5,387 bases of DNA. Origin: Candidatus Aenigmatarchaeota archaeon. Its GTDB lineage: Archaea; Aenigmatarchaeota; Aenigmatarchaeia; QMZP01. Positions 3,487-5,387 of this stretch are shown here, piece by piece (position 1 is the stretch's first letter; each line of letters opens with the position of its first letter). The translations under genes and the position numbers were made by a program. The notes beneath the pieces are model-generated. The model saw only the letters and a list, made by a program, of their open reading frames with translations. It was not told the origin of the DNA and did no database searches. The stretch spans positions 1 through 5,387 of the forward strand of contig JACQOD010000037.1 of the NCBI GenBank assembly GCA_016202725.1, read 5' to 3'.

Positions 3487-5387
3487 TCAGAGACGCTCGA
3501 TCCGAATGACGGGCACGCCATTCTGATCGCCCAGATGCTCCACGATCAGCTGCGCAGGCGTCCCGCGGACGACGACCGTGCCTTGTATATCTACGGCGGG
3601 GGGCTTTAAGACCAGGATGATCCCGGGGACCAGGGGGGAGGGGATGAACGACGGCTGCTCATGGAAGGTCCCGCCCTCGATGGCAGGCACGCGGTTCTGG
3701 ATGGTGCGGTAGTCCCCCTGGCTCGAGACCAGGAAGGCCTGGCTGTTGGCCAGCGACTGGTTCAGGGTGAGGAAGTGGTGGGTGGCGTTCCTGCCCACCC
3801 CGATGGAGATGGGTTCTTCCTCAGCGAAGACGAGCGCCCGCAGGGTCTCTCCCAGGTAGGAGGCCAGGAAGAAATCCGGGGGGGCGGCGTAGGTGGCGTT
3901 CGGCAGGGCCGCGGCCTGCAGTTCGCCCACGCCGGGGATGAAGACGAAGGGGGTGGTGGAATTCAGCCGGAGCACGATCTTGATGGCATGGAAGGAGGGG
4001 ACCGGGAATCCTACGATGAAGGCGCCGGTGTTGTTCCCTTTTGAGCCGTTGGAATCGTTCGCTGCGATGGACACGATCCAGACGCCGCTGAGGTTGACGG
4101 GAATGGTATAATTGAAGAGGTAGGTGTACCCGTCTGCAATGACGTCACCCCGGGTCATCGCCTCGCGCTCCACCCGGAGGGCGTGCAGGGGGTCAGAGAT
4201 ATTGATCTGGACGGCGTGCAGGTCGTCGCGGCCGTTGGCGTCCGTGACGTTCACCTTGATGACCACCTTCTCCCCGGGGGAAAAAGCTGCGGTTTCTGCC
4301 AGCGAGGCGTTGAAGATCCTCGGGGTCGCCACCGCGGGTGGAGTGTTCCCGACCACGACAGGCGAGGAGTTCTTGGGGTCGGAGTAGAGGAATCCGTCAA
4401 AGGCCCGGGCAGAGCAGATCCAGATCTGGCCTTTCGCGAGACCGCTGACGATCGTTGGCGAGGAGACCGCGGTGCCGTTCGTCGTGGAGGCGTTCGCGTC
4501 AAAGGCCGTGTGGGGCGCCCCGTTCAGGAACCAGGTGAATGAGACGTTGAGCGAGGCCTGCTCTGGGTCGGTCGGGGTGGCGGTGCAGCCCAGGGTGTCT
4601 GCGGTGGAGGGGGAAGAGGGGGAGACCACCGGGGTGGTGATGGCGGGGGCGGCGTTCGTGGAGATGGTGAAGGTCACATTGACCGAGACGTTGGCGTTCC
4701 CGAGGGTGTCGTTCAGGAAGAACTGGGCGCTGTAGGTGCCGTCCGGCATGGAAAGGTTGGTGTACCCCCACACGCCGGAGCGGTTGGCGAGGGTGTAGTT
4801 GCCCGGCGTCTGGGCGGGGCTGAGGGGGGTGATCTGGACGATTCCGCTTGCCGGGTTTTCCTCGAGGACCGTGACGTTGAAGGACACGTTGCCTGCTGCG
4901 AGGGTCTCGTTTGCGGGGAGCAGGAGGATGACCTTGGGGAGGCGGCGGACGCCGAAGGTGACGTTGACGGAGGCGTTCGTCTGGCCGGCGGCGTCAGTGG
5001 CGTAGAAGCGGGCGGCGTAGGTGCCTTCGGCGATGGAGGCGTTGGTGGCGCCCCAGGTGCCGGACCGGTTGGCGAGGGTGTAGTTGGTTATGGCGCCATC
5101 GGCCTGGGTGATTTCCAGGGTGACGGATCCCATCTCAAACTCATGGACGGTGACGTTGAAATTCACGGTCGTGTTGTCGTGGGAGGCGTTGGCGGGGGAG
5201 AGGAGGGTGACGTTCGGGATGCCGAGGTTCACGGTGTAGGTCGAGCTGACCGTGTGGTTCGTCGCGCCGAGCGTGTCGGTCACGAAGAACTGTGCGCGGT
5301 AGTTGGCTGCCGTCTGGCTGAGCGTCACTCCCCACACGCCGGAAGCGTTCGCCAGGGTGTAGTTGGTTCCCACAGGGAACGGACCAG
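3487..5387 (-). CDS. Large secreted surface protein with Ig-like repeats, N-terminus outside the window
   Basis: About 633 residues are visible and the frame is open at the window edge, so the start is missing. Counting from the GTG codon at 5373, the order is: partial Ig-like repeat A (to about 50), repeat B (51-144), repeat C (145-238), an Ig-like domain with a likely Cys263-Cys320 disulfide ending in NTPP (239-345), another beta-sandwich-like domain with NVTDANGRDDL (346-460), and a C-terminal domain (about 464-628) shared with the downstream secreted protein. Repeats A-C each carry NYTLAN.SGVWG and a terminal YxAxFF/Y..D segment. About 37 N-X-S/T sequons occur, nearly all before residue 540, which implies export and dense N-glycosylation. 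No C-terminal transmembrane anchor is present, so attachment to the cell would be non-covalent, at the missing N-terminus, or through the C-terminal domain. Likely an adhesin, S-layer or stalk-like surface protein. The function is inferred from architecture only. Confidence 0.9.
   Translation of the reverse strand, partial: GPFPVGTNYTLANASGVWGVTLSQTAANYRAQFFVTDTLGATNHTVSSTYTVNLGIPNVTLLSPANASHDNTTVNFNVTVHEFEMGSVTLEITQADGAITNYTLANRSGTWGATNASIAEGTYAARFYATDAAGQTNASVNVTFGVRRLPKVILLLPANETLAAGNVSFNVTVLEENPASGIVQITPLSPAQTPGNYTLANRSGVWGYTNLSMPDGTYSAQFFLNDTLGNANVSVNVTFTISTNAAPAITTPVVSPSSPSTADTLGCTATPTDPEQASLNVSFTWFLNGAPHTAFDANASTTNGTAVSSPTIVSGLAKGQIWICSARAFDGFLYSDPKNSSPVVVGNTPPAVATPRIFNASLAETAAFSPGEKVVIKVNVTDANGRDDLHAVQINISDPLHALRVEREAMTRGDVIADGYTYLFNYTIPVNLSGVWIVSIAANDSNGSKGNNTGAFIVGFPVPSFHAIKIVLRLNSTTPFVFIPGVGELQAAALPNATYAAPPDFFLASYLGETLRALVFAEEEPISIGVGRNATHHFLTLNQSLANSQAFLVSSQGDYRTIQNRVPAIEGGTFHEQPSFIPSPLVPGIILVLKPPAVDIQGTVVVRGTPAQLIVEHLGDQNGVPVIRIERL
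4660..5387 (-). repeat. Intragenic array of three Ig-like repeats (~93-95 codons each)
   Basis: A conserved block encoding NYTLAN.SG recurs with its GGGTGTAGTTG core (plus-strand view) at 4791, 5076 and 5355. The spacings are 285 and 279 bp, that is 95 and 93 codons. The two leftmost copies also share GGTTGGCGAGGGTGTAGTTG exactly. The first repeat is cut by the window edge and more copies may lie beyond it. Confidence 0.85.

Noticed and set aside
4660..5387. Regularly spaced short repeats suggestive of an array
   Set aside because: Spacing is about 280 bp, in frame, and encodes Ig-like protein repeats. There is no CRISPR-type repeat or spacer structure.

Overview
The window looks like a stretch of chromosome from a GC-rich archaeon. 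Supporting signs are A/T-rich TATA elements in a GC-rich background, a start codon that appears leaderless, oligo-T termination tracts, an archaeal-type RibL-like nucleotidyltransferase, and secreted proteins packed with N-X-S/T sequons and Ig-like repeats of the kind common in DPANN archaea. The DPANN placement is an inference and no marker gene here settles it.

Layout. Positions 1-299 hold no convincing gene. They carry two diverged tandem copies of a roughly 59-bp hairpin-bearing unit (104-218), possibly the terminal remnant of an IS200/IS605 (TnpB) type element, and a separate hairpin just past the thrC stop. thrC (threonine synthase) lies on the minus strand at 300-1421. A 31-bp divergent promoter region separates it from a plus-strand four-helix membrane protein of unknown function (1453-2298). 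A strong TATA box (2347-2354) and a Shine-Dalgarno sequence precede a 23-codon, extremely acidic mini-ORF (2398-2469), followed by a double T6 terminator tract.

From the right edge, a minus-strand operon runs leftward. It begins with a large secreted, Ig-repeat, glycosylation-rich surface protein whose 5' end is outside the window (3487-5387). A small secreted protein follows (2886-3479), which is essentially a free-standing copy of the large protein's C-terminal domain. A RibL/TagD-like cytidylyltransferase-fold enzyme (2486-2881) comes last. Gaps are 7 and 4 bp, so the three are probably co-transcribed. The mini-ORF and this operon converge, with stops 16 bp apart.

The most interesting element is the surface-protein pair. 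A domain of about 165 residues with IPGVGE and THHFLT signatures occurs both as the C-terminal module of a long Ig-repeat stalk and as a separate exported protein next door. It is about 54% identical over the best 103 residues by hand count and I recognise no family for it. The acidic microprotein with its own strong promoter is the second most interesting item.
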